64,000 bases of DNA from Acinetobacter higginsii (lineage in GTDB: Bacteria; Pseudomonadota; Gammaproteobacteria; Pseudomonadales; Moraxellaceae), in assembly GCF_000369525.1 (NCBI RefSeq), contig NZ_KB850071.1, positions 257,032 to 321,031 on the forward strand, given 5' to 3'. Under the pieces are notes generated by a model that had not been told where the DNA came from, made no database searches, and worked only from the letters and a program-made list of their open reading frames with translations. Numbering within the stretch: position 1 is the stretch's first letter; every line of letters begins with the position of its first letter. Shown one piece after another: positions 10,041-18,395 of this stretch. The translations under genes and the position numbers were made by a program.

Positions 10041-10442
10041 CTATAGCGGGGTCAATACAGGGGGCGGATTTAATCCAGAGAGATGTGGTGACTGGTAGGA
10101 ATTAGACCAGTAATATTTTTGTTCTACGTCCTGACTGTGCAACATCGGTTCATTTACACGTTGCTGAACTTCAGCCACCACCACATGAAAACAAGATGGC
10201 AGATGGTCATGATGATCTTGCAAGCTTAAAGGCATCGGTAAATCTGCTGCGACTTTATCAAAGATAGCGCCTTGTTCAGCACTGTGTGTCTGTTCAGCAA
10301 CATGATGCCCAAAATGATTCAATGTACTGTATTCACTGACCGTCTCATGCGCGCAAAATGCTGCCGCCACATTCCAGAAACTTTGGAACATGAACAAACT
10401 CAGCAAGACGGTCACGAAAACAGTTGAGCGTTGCAACAGCAC
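10041..10442 (-). CDS. czcI: CzcI-like cation-efflux accessory protein
   Basis: A 133-aa His-rich exported protein. It has an N-terminal hydrophobic signal segment (about residues 8-28), then scattered HH/HDH clusters, two cysteines (C30 and one in SCFHV) and a Pro-rich tail (PPPV). Size, composition and position directly before czcC match the CzcI family of small periplasmic metal-responsive proteins. The start is uncertain: GTG at 10442 is almost on top of its AAGGG site, while an in-frame TTG at 10436 has better spacing. No separate czc regulator is present in the window, so control is probably in trans. Confidence 0.75.
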   Translation of the reverse strand: MLLQRSTVFVTVLLSLFMFQSFWNVAAAFCAHETVSEYSTLNHFGHHVAEQTHSAEQGAIFDKVAADLPMPLSLQDHHDHLPSCFHVVVAEVQQRVNEPMLHSQDVEQKYYWSNSYQSPHLSGLNPPPVLTPL

Positions 10443-10589
10443 ACCCTTACAGTAAATTGCACAAAGGCACTATAGCAGGCTATGCCAATGTAATAAAATT
10501 ACAAAACATTTTTTAGTCAATTTCTCACTGATTTAAAACGTTTTTTGATTCTCATTCATGATAACAATGTTCTCTGTTACGGGTATTTT

Positions 10590-11276
10590 ATGTATAAAAT
10601 CTTCTCTCTTTGGGTCTTAGCTATGGTATTAAGCGGATGCGCAACCAGCCTACTTTCCACTGCCTTACCCAATGAAAGCTCACAGGTTCAAACCACCACA
10701 CTGAAAACCGATCAGATTCTGGCGCTTGGACAAGCCATTCAAAATGAAAAAAGCCAAGGACTAATCTTTATTGGAAAAGATTTCAATTACTTAATGACCG
10801 ATGGTAGTACTGAACTCCTAAAGCTTTTGCATGCCATTCCAGCCGAGCAACGCAGCTTTAGTCATCCTAGCCCACTGGTACTGACCATGGATGACCCGAA
10901 TCATTTTCGTGGCGTATTACAAATTCGCTATCACACCCGTATGGTGGATCTCAATCCAAAGCAAAAAGAATTATTGAAATCCTTAGGTTTTAGACAAAAT
11001 TTTGACTTGATTCAAAACCAAGAAACTGCGCCTTATCCTTATATCAATGTGTTTTTTAAAGGGCAGCTGTATCAAGCACTCGATCAGCAAAAAATCCAAC
11101 AAAAATTGGCACAGCCCTATCCAATTACCTTACAACAAGAGACCACCATCACCACCAAACATCCAGTCAAACGCGCAACCCGTATGGTGCTCTATCCTTT
11201 GGCAATGGTCTTCGATGTAGTTACTGTTACACCACTCCTGATGTGGTCTGATCTACGAGGTGATTTTAATAAATAG
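10590..11276 (+). CDS. Uncharacterised lipoprotein
   Basis: A 228-aa protein beginning MYKIFSLWVLAMVLSGC, a clear lipoprotein signal with lipobox LSGC (Cys17 of the chosen start). The ATG at 10590 is preferred over an upstream frame start at 10545 because it puts the signal peptide at the N-terminus. The body is mixed alpha/beta without recognisable motifs. A short hydrophobic stretch near the C-terminus (MVLYPLAMVFDVVTVTPLLM) could touch the membrane. It is divergent from czcI across an AT-rich region. Function unknown. Confidence 0.75.
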   Translation: MYKIFSLWVLAMVLSGCATSLLSTALPNESSQVQTTTLKTDQILALGQAIQNEKSQGLIFIGKDFNYLMTDGSTELLKLLHAIPAEQRSFSHPSPLVLTMDDPNHFRGVLQIRYHTRMVDLNPKQKELLKSLGFRQNFDLIQNQETAPYPYINVFFKGQLYQALDQQKIQQKLAQPYPITLQQETTITTKHPVKRATRMVLYPLAMVFDVVTVTPLLMWSDLRGDFNK

Positions 11277-11445
11277 ACACAAATAAATGGGTACAGTTAG
11301 ATAAGCCAATGACCTAAACAATCAGGTATTGGCTTATTTTCTATAGCATTTCTCACAGCTATGGAATACACAAATAGAACAATAGCTGCAAAGAAAAAAC
11401 ATATATTAAAAACATAATAATGAAAAACTTAGCTCAAGGAGTTGC

Positions 11446-11826
11446 ATGATGAATATTGCAAGTATCAAACAGCGGTTGCATTCCTATTGTTCTGGTTTGG
11501 TTCAACAGAACATCATCTCTGAGTCTGAACGAGAAATTCATAAAGCTGAGTTTTTTCAAACATTGGCACATCATGAACACGAGCAAGACAGCCACCCTTT
11601 TATTTCAGCCAATGACCGCAATGCGGTTTGGTATTTTCTTCGTGCAGCCTTACGTGGTAATGCAGATGCCGCTTTTAAACTCGGCGAAAGCTATTTGCAT
11701 GGCGAGTTAGGTTTAGATAAAAATTATGGCAAAGCACAATATTGGTTAGAACGCGCAGCCCATTTAGGGCATCCTGAAGCGAAAGCCTATTTATATAGCG
11801 CATTCAGTGAATTAGCTTTTTCATAA
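11446..11826 (+). CDS. Sel1-repeat protein
   Basis: 126 aa with an AAGGAG ribosome site before ATG 11446 (a second ATG follows at once). The C-terminal half carries Sel1-like helix pairs (ALRGNADAAFKLGESYLHGE and the following NYGKAQYWLERAAHLGHPEA), which act as protein-binding scaffolds. No signal peptide is visible, so it is cytoplasmic. Partner unknown. It has its own promoter region and shares a terminator with convergent ettA. Confidence 0.8.
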   Translation: MMNIASIKQRLHSYCSGLVQQNIISESEREIHKAEFFQTLAHHEHEQDSHPFISANDRNAVWYFLRAALRGNADAAFKLGESYLHGELGLDKNYGKAQYWLERAAHLGHPEAKAYLYSAFSELAFS

Positions 11827-11830
11827 GCAT

Positions 11831-11862
11831 AAAAAAACCAGCTCGGAAGCTGGTTTTTTTTT
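11831..11862. terminator. Bidirectional terminator between Sel1 gene and ettA
   Basis: Stem AACCAGCT / AGCTGGTT with a CGGA tetraloop, flanked by an A-tract on the left and a T-tract on the right, so it can end transcripts on both strands. Confidence 0.85.
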
Positions 11863-11873
11863 ATTGACAGAAA

Positions 11874-13535
11874 TTAACCTGTAATCTTTTTATATTTAGA
11901 ACGTTTTGCGACCGCTGCATCACCTAAACGCGACTGACGGTATGCTTCATATTCAGCATAGTTCCCTTCGTAGAACTCAGGCTGTTCATTTTCAAATGAC
12001 AAGATATGCGTTGCAATACGGTCCAGGAACCAACGGTCATGCGATACCACCATCACTGTGCCTGGGAATACAAGAATTGCATCCTCAAGTGCACGTAAAG
12101 TTTCGATATCCAAGTCGTTTGATGGCTCATCCAGCAAGATAACGTTTGCACCCAACTGTAAGATTTTAGCAAGTTGTAAACGGTTACGCTCACCACCTGA
12201 TAATTCGCCTACACGTTTTTGCTGATCTTGGCCTTTAAAGTTAAAGCGACCAATATAAGCACGCGATGCAATTTCGTATTCACCGATTTTTAGGATATCT
12301 AAACCACCAGAAACTTCTTCCCAAACGGTTTTATTATTATCCAAAGTATCACGGATCTGACCCACGTAAGCCACTTTAACTGACTCACCTAAAGTCACAG
12401 TACCCGTATCTGGTTGCTGTTCGCCAGTCATCATACGGAATAGCGTGGTCTTACCCGCACCGTTCGGACCAACAATACCAACAATCGCAGTTGGTGGTAT
12501 TGTGAAGGTTAAGTCTTTATAAAGCAGACGACCATCAAATGATTTGCTGATGCCTTCAACTTCTACAACTTTATTGCCTAGGCGCGGGCCAGGTGGAATA
12601 TAAATTTCAGAAGTTTCGTTACGCTGTTGGAACTCACGTGAGTTAAGTTCTTCAAAACGCTCCATACGCGCTTTGTTTTTCTTTTGCTGACCTTTGGCAT
12701 TTGAACGAACCCATTCCAGTTCTTTTTTCAATGCCTTGGCAAAAGATTCTTCTTGCTTGTTTTCTTGCTCTAAACGCGCATTCTTTTGTTCTAACCAAGA
12801 AGAATAGTTACCTTGGTAAGGAATACCCATGCCACGGTCAAGTTCAAGAATCCACTCAGCGACGTTATCTAAGAAATAACGGTCATGCGTAATCGCTACG
12901 ATTGTGCCTGGGAAATCTTTCAAGAAACGCTCTAACCAAGATACTGATTCAGCATCTAAATGGTTCGTTGGTTCGTCAAGAAGCAACATATCTGGCTTAG
13001 AAAGCAATAAACGACATAATGCAACACGACGGCGCTCACCACCTGAAAGCAATGATACATCTGCATCCCAAGCTGGAAGATTCAATGCATCAGCAGCAAT
13101 TTCAAGCTGGTTATTCAGGTTATGCGCATCCCAAGCATGGATGATTGATTCTAATTTTTCCTGCTCTTTTGCAAGCGCATCAAAATCTGCATCAGGCTCA
13201 GCATATTCAGCGAAAACTTGATCAAGACGAGCTAAAGCATCAAGTGCTTCACGTACACCATCTTCAACGTTACCACGAACGTCTTTGCTTGGATCGAGTG
13301 GCGGTTCTTGTTCTAAGTAGCCGATCTTGATTCCTGGTTGTGCACGAGCTTCACCTGAGAAATCTTTATCTACGCCAGCCATAATACGGAGTAAGGTTGA
13401 CTTACCAGCACCGTTCAAACCAAGCACACCAATTTTTGCGCCTGGGAAAAATGATAAAGAGATGTCTTTTAAGATTTCGCGCTTCGGCGGAACCATTTTC
13501 GACACTCGATTCATCGTATAAATATATTGGGCCAC
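11874..13535 (-). CDS. ettA: Energy-dependent translational throttle A (ABC-F ATPase)
   Basis: ABC-F protein that binds the ribosomal E site and gates the first steps of elongation according to ATP/ADP ratio. The GTG start at 13535 has an AGGAG site 7 bases upstream and gives 553 aa (AQYIYTMNRV...), matching E. coli EttA. A longer frame to 13613 is not supported. Visible motifs are Walker A GLNGAGKST and GPNGAGKTT, signatures LSGGERRR and LSGGERNR, and Walker B LLLDEPTNHLD and LLDEPSNDLD. The arm and P-site tether lie between. It is monocistronic and cytoplasmic. Confidence 0.96.
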   Translation of the reverse strand: MAQYIYTMNRVSKMVPPKREILKDISLSFFPGAKIGVLGLNGAGKSTLLRIMAGVDKDFSGEARAQPGIKIGYLEQEPPLDPSKDVRGNVEDGVREALDALARLDQVFAEYAEPDADFDALAKEQEKLESIIHAWDAHNLNNQLEIAADALNLPAWDADVSLLSGGERRRVALCRLLLSKPDMLLLDEPTNHLDAESVSWLERFLKDFPGTIVAITHDRYFLDNVAEWILELDRGMGIPYQGNYSSWLEQKNARLEQENKQEESFAKALKKELEWVRSNAKGQQKKNKARMERFEELNSREFQQRNETSEIYIPPGPRLGNKVVEVEGISKSFDGRLLYKDLTFTIPPTAIVGIVGPNGAGKTTLFRMMTGEQQPDTGTVTLGESVKVAYVGQIRDTLDNNKTVWEEVSGGLDILKIGEYEIASRAYIGRFNFKGQDQQKRVGELSGGERNRLQLAKILQLGANVILLDEPSNDLDIETLRALEDAILVFPGTVMVVSHDRWFLDRIATHILSFENEQPEFYEGNYAEYEAYRQSRLGDAAVAKRSKYKKITG

Positions 13536-13833
13536 GCAGGACTCCTCAAGAAAAACCAATACATCGCAAAATAGCGAATAAAATAATCGGCGTATTATAC
13601 GCTGAAAACCCAATTGACTTGAAGTTAAGATGACATTTGTTTGTCTGGATCAAAGAATTTTCTTTTGCAAGACATTACAGGTTTGAATTATTTGGTCATT
13701 TTCAAAAACAATTACGACCGATAAAGACTCGCTATATCACTAAAATCACTATCAAGCGCAAAAATTATGCACCATTTTGGATAAAATATACGCTAGACTC
13801 GATCAATATTTAACACACGTAGATGATGTAATC

Positions 13834-15109
13834 ATGACTTATAAAGATGAAACTTTAGCTATTCATGCGGGATATTCACCAGAAGCAACCACCAAAGCAG
13901 TGGCGGTGCCGATTTATCAAACCACCTCGTATGCCTTTGATAATACGCAACATGGGGCAGATTTATTTGATCTTAAAGTTCAAGGAAATATCTATACCCG
14001 CATTATGAACCCGACCACGGCCGTACTTGAACAGCGTATTGCGGCACTTGAAGGTGGTATTGGGGCATTGGCTTTAGCCTCTGGTATGGCGGCAATCACT
14101 TATGCGATTCAAACCATTGCCGAAGCAGGCGACAATATTGCATCGGTATCCACCTTATACGGTGGAACGTATAACCTGTTTGCCCATACCTTGCCAAAGC
14201 AAGGCATTGAAGTACGTTTCTTCGATTATCAAAATCCAGAAGCATTGCGTCAGATTATTGATGAAAAGACTAAACTGGTCTTTGTTGAATCGATTGGTAA
14301 TCCCCTTGGCAATATTATCGACCTTGAAGCAATTGCCAAAATTGCCCATGAGTATGGCGTCCCTGTTATTGTTGATAATACCGTAGCGACACCTGCCTTA
14401 TTAAAGCCATTTGAATTTGGCGCCGACATTGTTGTGCATTCACTGACCAAGTATATCGGCGGACACGGCAATAGCATCGGTGGCGTGATTGTCGATAGCG
14501 GCAAGTTTCCTTGGGGCAAATATCCTGAACGCTTTAAAGCTTTAAATACACCTGACCCAAGCTATCATGGCGTGAATTATGTCGAAGTCTTAGGTGAAGC
14601 CGCTTTTATTGCGCGCGCGCGTGGTGCCATTACGTAATACCGGTGCAGCAATTAGTCCATTAAGCGTCTTCTTGATCCTACAAGGACTGGAAACCTTGAA
14701 TCTACGGATGGAACGCCATACCGAAAATGCCATCAAAATTGCCGAATATTTAAAACAACATACAAAAGTGAAGTGGGTAAATTATGCAGGTTTAAAAGAC
14801 CATCCGCAGCACCATTTGGCACAAAAGTATGTGAAAGGTAAACCTTCTGCCATCCTTTCTTTCGGTGTTCAGGATGGTCTGGCAGGCGGCACCCGCTTTA
14901 TTGATGCATTACAGCTGTTTACCCGTCTGGTGAATATCGGAGATGCCAAAAGTCTAGCTTGCCATCCAGCCACGACAACCCACCGCCAACTCAATGCAGA
15001 AGAGCTCAAATCAGCAGGCGTCAGTGAAGACTTAGTGCGATTATCTATTGGGATTGAGCACGTCGATGACCTGATTGCCGACCTCGAACAGGCCCTTGCT
15101 CAAGTTTAA
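13834..15109 (+). pseudogene. metY: O-acetylhomoserine sulfhydrylase, frameshifted
   Basis: PLP enzyme converting O-acetylhomoserine plus sulfide to homocysteine in methionine synthesis. The first frame (start ATG 13834, [17 protein letters not shown]) runs in family order through the PLP-lysine region ([12 protein letters not shown]) and hits TAA at 14635-14637. The rest of the enzyme continues in another frame ([16 protein letters not shown] to DLEQALAQV, ending 15109). The frames meet at a GC-dinucleotide tract (14611-14621). Adding one GC unit would restore the family sequence [12 protein letters not shown]. It could be a real two-base deletion, a slippage-prone phase switch or a sequencing error. 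Everything else looks intact. Confidence 0.88.
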
Positions 15110-15122
15110 TTTTAATGAAATC

Positions 15123-15152
15123 AATAAGCCCCTCTTCAGGGGCTTATTTTTT
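15123..15152 (+). terminator. Terminator of metY
   Basis: Eleven-bp stem AATAAGCCCCT / AGGGGCTTATT with a 4-nt loop and a T-tract. Confidence 0.88.
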
Positions 15153-15358
15153 GTTCAAAATCACAAAGTTTTTATTGCTTTTTCAACTATTACAAGATCT
15201 TGTTTTAGAGCTTTTACTCTAAAAAAGACATTATTTTTCAAATATTTACACTAGACAAACAAAAAATATCGGTTAATATTACACCAAAATAAAGTGCAGT
15301 GTTTAATCGTAATAAGAAGGCATTGCAAACAACAGCGTGATTAATGTAGGTAACTTAC

Positions 15359-16246
15359 ATGAATGCAAAACTCAAAAAACTTTTTCAGCAAAAAGTCGAC
15401 GGTAAAACAATCATTGTCACAGGAGCATCAAGTGGTATTGGTTTAACGGTTTCAAAATACCTTGCTCAAGCAGGTGCTCATGTCTTATTGCTCGCTCGTA
15501 CTAAAGAGAAGTTAGATGAGGTCAAAGCAGAGATCGAGGCTGAAGGTGGAAAAGCGACCGTATTTCCATGTGATCTCAATGATATGGAATCTATTGATGC
15601 CGTTTCAAAAGAAATCTTAGCAGCAGTAGATCACATTGATATTCTTGTAAATAACGCAGGACGTTCAATCCGTCGTGCGGTACATGAGTCAGTTGATCGT
15701 TTCCATGACTTCGAACGTACCATGCAGTTAAATTACTTTGGTGCAGTACGTTTAGTCTTGAATGTTTTACCGCACATGATGCAGCGTAAAGACGGTCAAA
15801 TCATTAACATCAGCTCAATTGGTGTTCTTGCCAACGCAACTCGCTTTTCTGCTTACGTTGCGTCTAAAGCTGCATTGGATGCATTTAGTCGTTGTTTATC
15901 TGCGGAAGTTCACTCACACAAAATTGCGATTACCTCTATTTATATGCCTTTGGTCCGCACACCAATGATTGCACCAACCAAAATTTATAAATATGTACCA
16001 ACGCTTTCACCTGAAGAAGCAGCCGATTTAATTGCTTATGCAATCGTGAAGCGTCCGAAAAAGATCGCGACGAACTTAGGTCGCCTTGCTTCGATTACTT
16101 ATGCGATTGCACCAGACATTAACAACATTTTAATGTCGATTGGTTTCAACTTATTCCCAAGTTCTACTGCTTCTGTCGGTGAGCAAGAGAAGTTGAATTT
16201 AATTCAACGTGCCTATGCACGTTTGTTCCCAGGCGAACACTGGTAA
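15359..16246 (+). CDS. acr1: Fatty acyl-CoA reductase Acr1
   Basis: 295-aa short-chain dehydrogenase that reduces long-chain acyl-CoA to the fatty aldehyde with NADPH, feeding wax-ester synthesis in Acinetobacter. The length and long stretches (RSIRRAVHESVDRFHDFER, SIGFNLFPSSTAS, ARLFPGEHW) match what I remember of A. baylyi Acr1. Visible motifs are the nucleotide-binding TGASSGIG (residues 21-28), NNAG and the catalytic YVASK. The C-terminal ~90 residues are the membrane-associating extension of this family. It stands alone with its own terminator and a ~200-bp AT-rich upstream region. Confidence 0.95.
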   Translation: MNAKLKKLFQQKVDGKTIIVTGASSGIGLTVSKYLAQAGAHVLLLARTKEKLDEVKAEIEAEGGKATVFPCDLNDMESIDAVSKEILAAVDHIDILVNNAGRSIRRAVHESVDRFHDFERTMQLNYFGAVRLVLNVLPHMMQRKDGQIINISSIGVLANATRFSAYVASKAALDAFSRCLSAEVHSHKIAITSIYMPLVRTPMIAPTKIYKYVPTLSPEEAADLIAYAIVKRPKKIATNLGRLASITYAIAPDINNILMSIGFNLFPSSTASVGEQEKLNLIQRAYARLFPGEHW

Positions 16247-16265
16247 TCTTTTTAGCTAGATTCAG

Positions 16266-16298
16266 AAAAATAGCCAATCTTTTGATTGGCTATTTTTT
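16266..16298 (+). terminator. Terminator of acr1
   Basis: Stem TAGCCAATC / GATTGGCTA with TTTT loop, A-tract before and T-tract after. The flanks suggest it can also serve the convergent epimerase gene. Confidence 0.87.
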
Positions 16299-16313
16299 TA
16301 TTAGAAATAAGTT

Positions 16314-17411
16314 CTAGTTGCTTTGATTGATCCAGTCGGTGGTTTTACGGATCGCTGCTTCTAAATTCCCCGTCGAAATCTGCCAGCGCTGTTGAAACTG
16401 TGTCAATCGTTCTCGATCCAACTGTTCTGTTCTTAGAAAACTCAGCATTTCCGTAGACATTTCTAATTTTTTTGCCAACCACGGCCACTTTAAAATAAAT
16501 CTTAACAGCCCAATCGGCACATGTCTGGTTGGTGCATTCACCTGTAATTGATCTGCAATCATTTGAGTGAGTTGATGCAAAGCCAGATTATTTTCACTGA
16601 CAGCCAACATCGCTTGATTCGACAAAGCCATATCCACAGAAGCACTGACCATTATCCGACATAGGTCATCGACACGGATTAAAGGTAGATAATGCTGAGC
16701 TGTTGCAGGGATGGCACTCATTTTTCTCCGTTTGAGCACATCAATCATTTGTGCGATTGGCTGATTCGTGGGAATTTCACCCGACACATCATCGCCAACT
16801 ACTGTTGCAGGATGAATAATGGTCCAATCTACCGATAGCTGCTGTGCACGTCGTATCCATGCAAAATGCGCTTCAATCTTGGATGCTTCATAAGCCCCCA
16901 GATGCTGATACACAGATGGCCATTGGGTACGTTCAGGTTGTTCATGACAAACCCCTGCCTGCTCTAAATGCCTCGTGATCGTCAACATATAACCCGAAAC
17001 ATGTACTGCACGTTTTAAATCGCACTGCTGATGTACACAAGTTAATAAGTTCAACGCACCTTCAACATTGACTGACTGCGCTTGCTGCATACTCAGATTC
17101 CACGCAAATAACGCACTACTATTATATAAAGTGTCCACTGTGCTTAATTTTTGCCAATCTTGCTCGCTGATGGCTAGCTTAGCCTGTGTCACATCACCTT
17201 GAATAAAGCTCAATTGATTCAAGGACACACCTTTTTGACTGAGCCAATTTGTGAGCACGGGTTGTTGTTTAGCTTGATTCCGGACTAAGGCAAAAACCCT
17301 ATGTCCTTGTTTTAATAATTCTAAAATTAAATAACGGCCAATAAATCCTGTTGCACCTGCGACCAAAGCGACTTGTTGATCTTGCTGAGTTTTTAAGTTG
17401 TTATGCGCCAT
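16314..17411 (-). CDS. NAD(P)-dependent epimerase/dehydratase (extended SDR)
   Basis: 365 aa from the ATG at 17411, which places the Rossmann motif GATGFIGRY at residues ~19-27; a longer frame to 17474 would run through the promoter. The catalytic pair is visible in YEASK. The C-terminal half fits the substrate-binding part of atypical/extended SDRs (ketoreductase or dihydroflavonol-reductase-like), but the substrate cannot be named. It is divergent from a MerR-family gene and its promoter carries a MerR-type operator, so it is probably induced by the MerR ligand. Confidence 0.85.
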   Translation of the reverse strand: MAHNNLKTQQDQQVALVAGATGFIGRYLILELLKQGHRVFALVRNQAKQQPVLTNWLSQKGVSLNQLSFIQGDVTQAKLAISEQDWQKLSTVDTLYNSSALFAWNLSMQQAQSVNVEGALNLLTCVHQQCDLKRAVHVSGYMLTITRHLEQAGVCHEQPERTQWPSVYQHLGAYEASKIEAHFAWIRRAQQLSVDWTIIHPATVVGDDVSGEIPTNQPIAQMIDVLKRRKMSAIPATAQHYLPLIRVDDLCRIMVSASVDMALSNQAMLAVSENNLALHQLTQMIADQLQVNAPTRHVPIGLLRFILKWPWLAKKLEMSTEMLSFLRTEQLDRERLTQFQQRWQISTGNLEAAIRKTTDWINQSN

Positions 17412-17442
17412 CTCATATGCTCTTTTGATTGAATGTAGGCAT

Positions 17443-17474
17443 AGGCTAAAGGATGGAGTACACTCAATGGTCAA
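17443..17474 (-). promoter_or_regulatory. MerR-type promoter/operator of the epimerase gene
   Basis: Read on the minus strand: -35 TTGACC (17474-17469), a 20-bp spacer, then -10 TAGCCT (17448-17443). The spacer holds the dyad GAGT-GT-ACTC (17456-17465). An over-long spacer filled with such a dyad is the hallmark of promoters twisted open by MerR-family activators, and a merR gene lies immediately divergent. Confidence 0.7.
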
Positions 17475-17516
17475 GTCATTTTTTAGACATATTCAAGAAT
17501 AATAAGGATGATCACC

Positions 17517-17903
17517 ATGTTAATTGGACAATTGGCAAAACAGACGGATTTAAGTCGGGATACCATTCGCTTTTATGAAAAAATGCAGTTAATCAAATCC
17601 ATCACCTGTAATAATGGCTATAAAGATTATTCAGAACAAACGCTGCAACAGTTACAACTGATTCGTACCGCAAAAAATCTTGGATTCTCGCTCAATGAAA
17701 TTAAGCAGATTTTAGCGATGACAGCCCAAGATGAAATCCCTGCCCCACAAGTACAAAGCATTTTCCAAGACAAGTTAGATTTGATAGATGAGAAGATTGC
17801 ACAGCTTCATCAAATCAGAACGATGTTAAGTCGATTTACTCAAGGTGAAGCGTGCCCATTGAGAAAAGATTGTCCGATTCCAGACCTCAACCAATTGCTT
17901 TAA
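17517..17903 (+). CDS. MerR-family transcriptional regulator
   Basis: 129 aa. ATG 17517 is preferred over 17508 because the AAGGA site is 8 bases upstream of it but touches the earlier ATG. The N-terminal winged helix has the MerR signature (IGQLAKQTDLSRDTIRFYEKMQLI), followed by a dimerisation coiled coil (about residues 75-110). The C-terminus has two cysteines (ACPLRKDCPIP) that could bind metal or sense redox. It belongs to the small-effector/SoxR-like side of the family and likely controls the divergent epimerase gene through the dyad between them. Confidence 0.92.
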   Translation: MLIGQLAKQTDLSRDTIRFYEKMQLIKSITCNNGYKDYSEQTLQQLQLIRTAKNLGFSLNEIKQILAMTAQDEIPAPQVQSIFQDKLDLIDEKIAQLHQIRTMLSRFTQGEACPLRKDCPIPDLNQLL

Positions 17904-18395
17904 AAACTTTCTGCAATGCCCACAACAGCTAATGTGTATAAACTAAAACTTATCCACAGCTTTGCTGCATTAATCATCAGTAGCGTCTGTTGATTTTGCT
18001 CCTCGCATATTTTCTGGATCGCATATTTCCAATGCGATTGCCACGCTCACCTTCCAAGACAAGCGCTTCATGTATTGAATTGAAATAAAAAGATGAAAAT
18101 CCTAAAAAATGCCTTTATTACAATCTATTTACATAACAGCAGCTTGTCCTGTTCCTAGATTGTCCCTTGATACAGCTCAATTAATTGCTTTTAAAAACAT
18201 TAAATTCCCAATATTGACCATTCTGACATTCTTTATCTGTCAATGATTTAGCTAAAAACCAGTATTATTCTCTCTATCTAAAAATACATTCATAAAAAGC
18301 ATACAAAATAGTGTCATTTTCATGCTTCTTTAGCGGTATATAACATTCTGTAAAGATTCAGTTACAGAATCTTGCTTGGTTGAAAAGGAACATAT
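17904..18395. other. 492-bp intergenic region
   Basis: AT-rich, with no ORF I can support. It holds the leader of the downstream symporter with the inverted repeat at 18345-18370. The rest shows scattered -10-like TATAAT-type sequences only. Confidence 0.5.
18345..18370 (+). promoter_or_regulatory. Perfect 9-bp inverted repeat upstream of MHS symporter
   Basis: Arms ATTCTGTAA (18345-18353) and TTACAGAAT (18362-18370) with 8 bases between, ending about 25 bases before the start codon. A second hairpin, AAGATTC / GAATCTT (18353-18373), overlaps and competes with it. It reads as a dimeric-repressor operator or a leader RNA switch. Confidence 0.55.

Noticed and set aside
10535..10565. Fur/Zur-like sequence (GATTCTCATTCATGATAAC) before the lipoprotein gene
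   Set aside because: Too many mismatches to either consensus and poor symmetry; not annotated without a motif score.
13535..13613. 26-residue N-terminal extension of EttA
   Set aside because: GTG 13535 has AGGAG upstream and matches the known EttA N-terminus.
14594..15109. Second metY frame as an independent gene
   Set aside because: It begins in the middle of the conserved enzyme and lacks the PLP-lysine half; it is the tail of metY.
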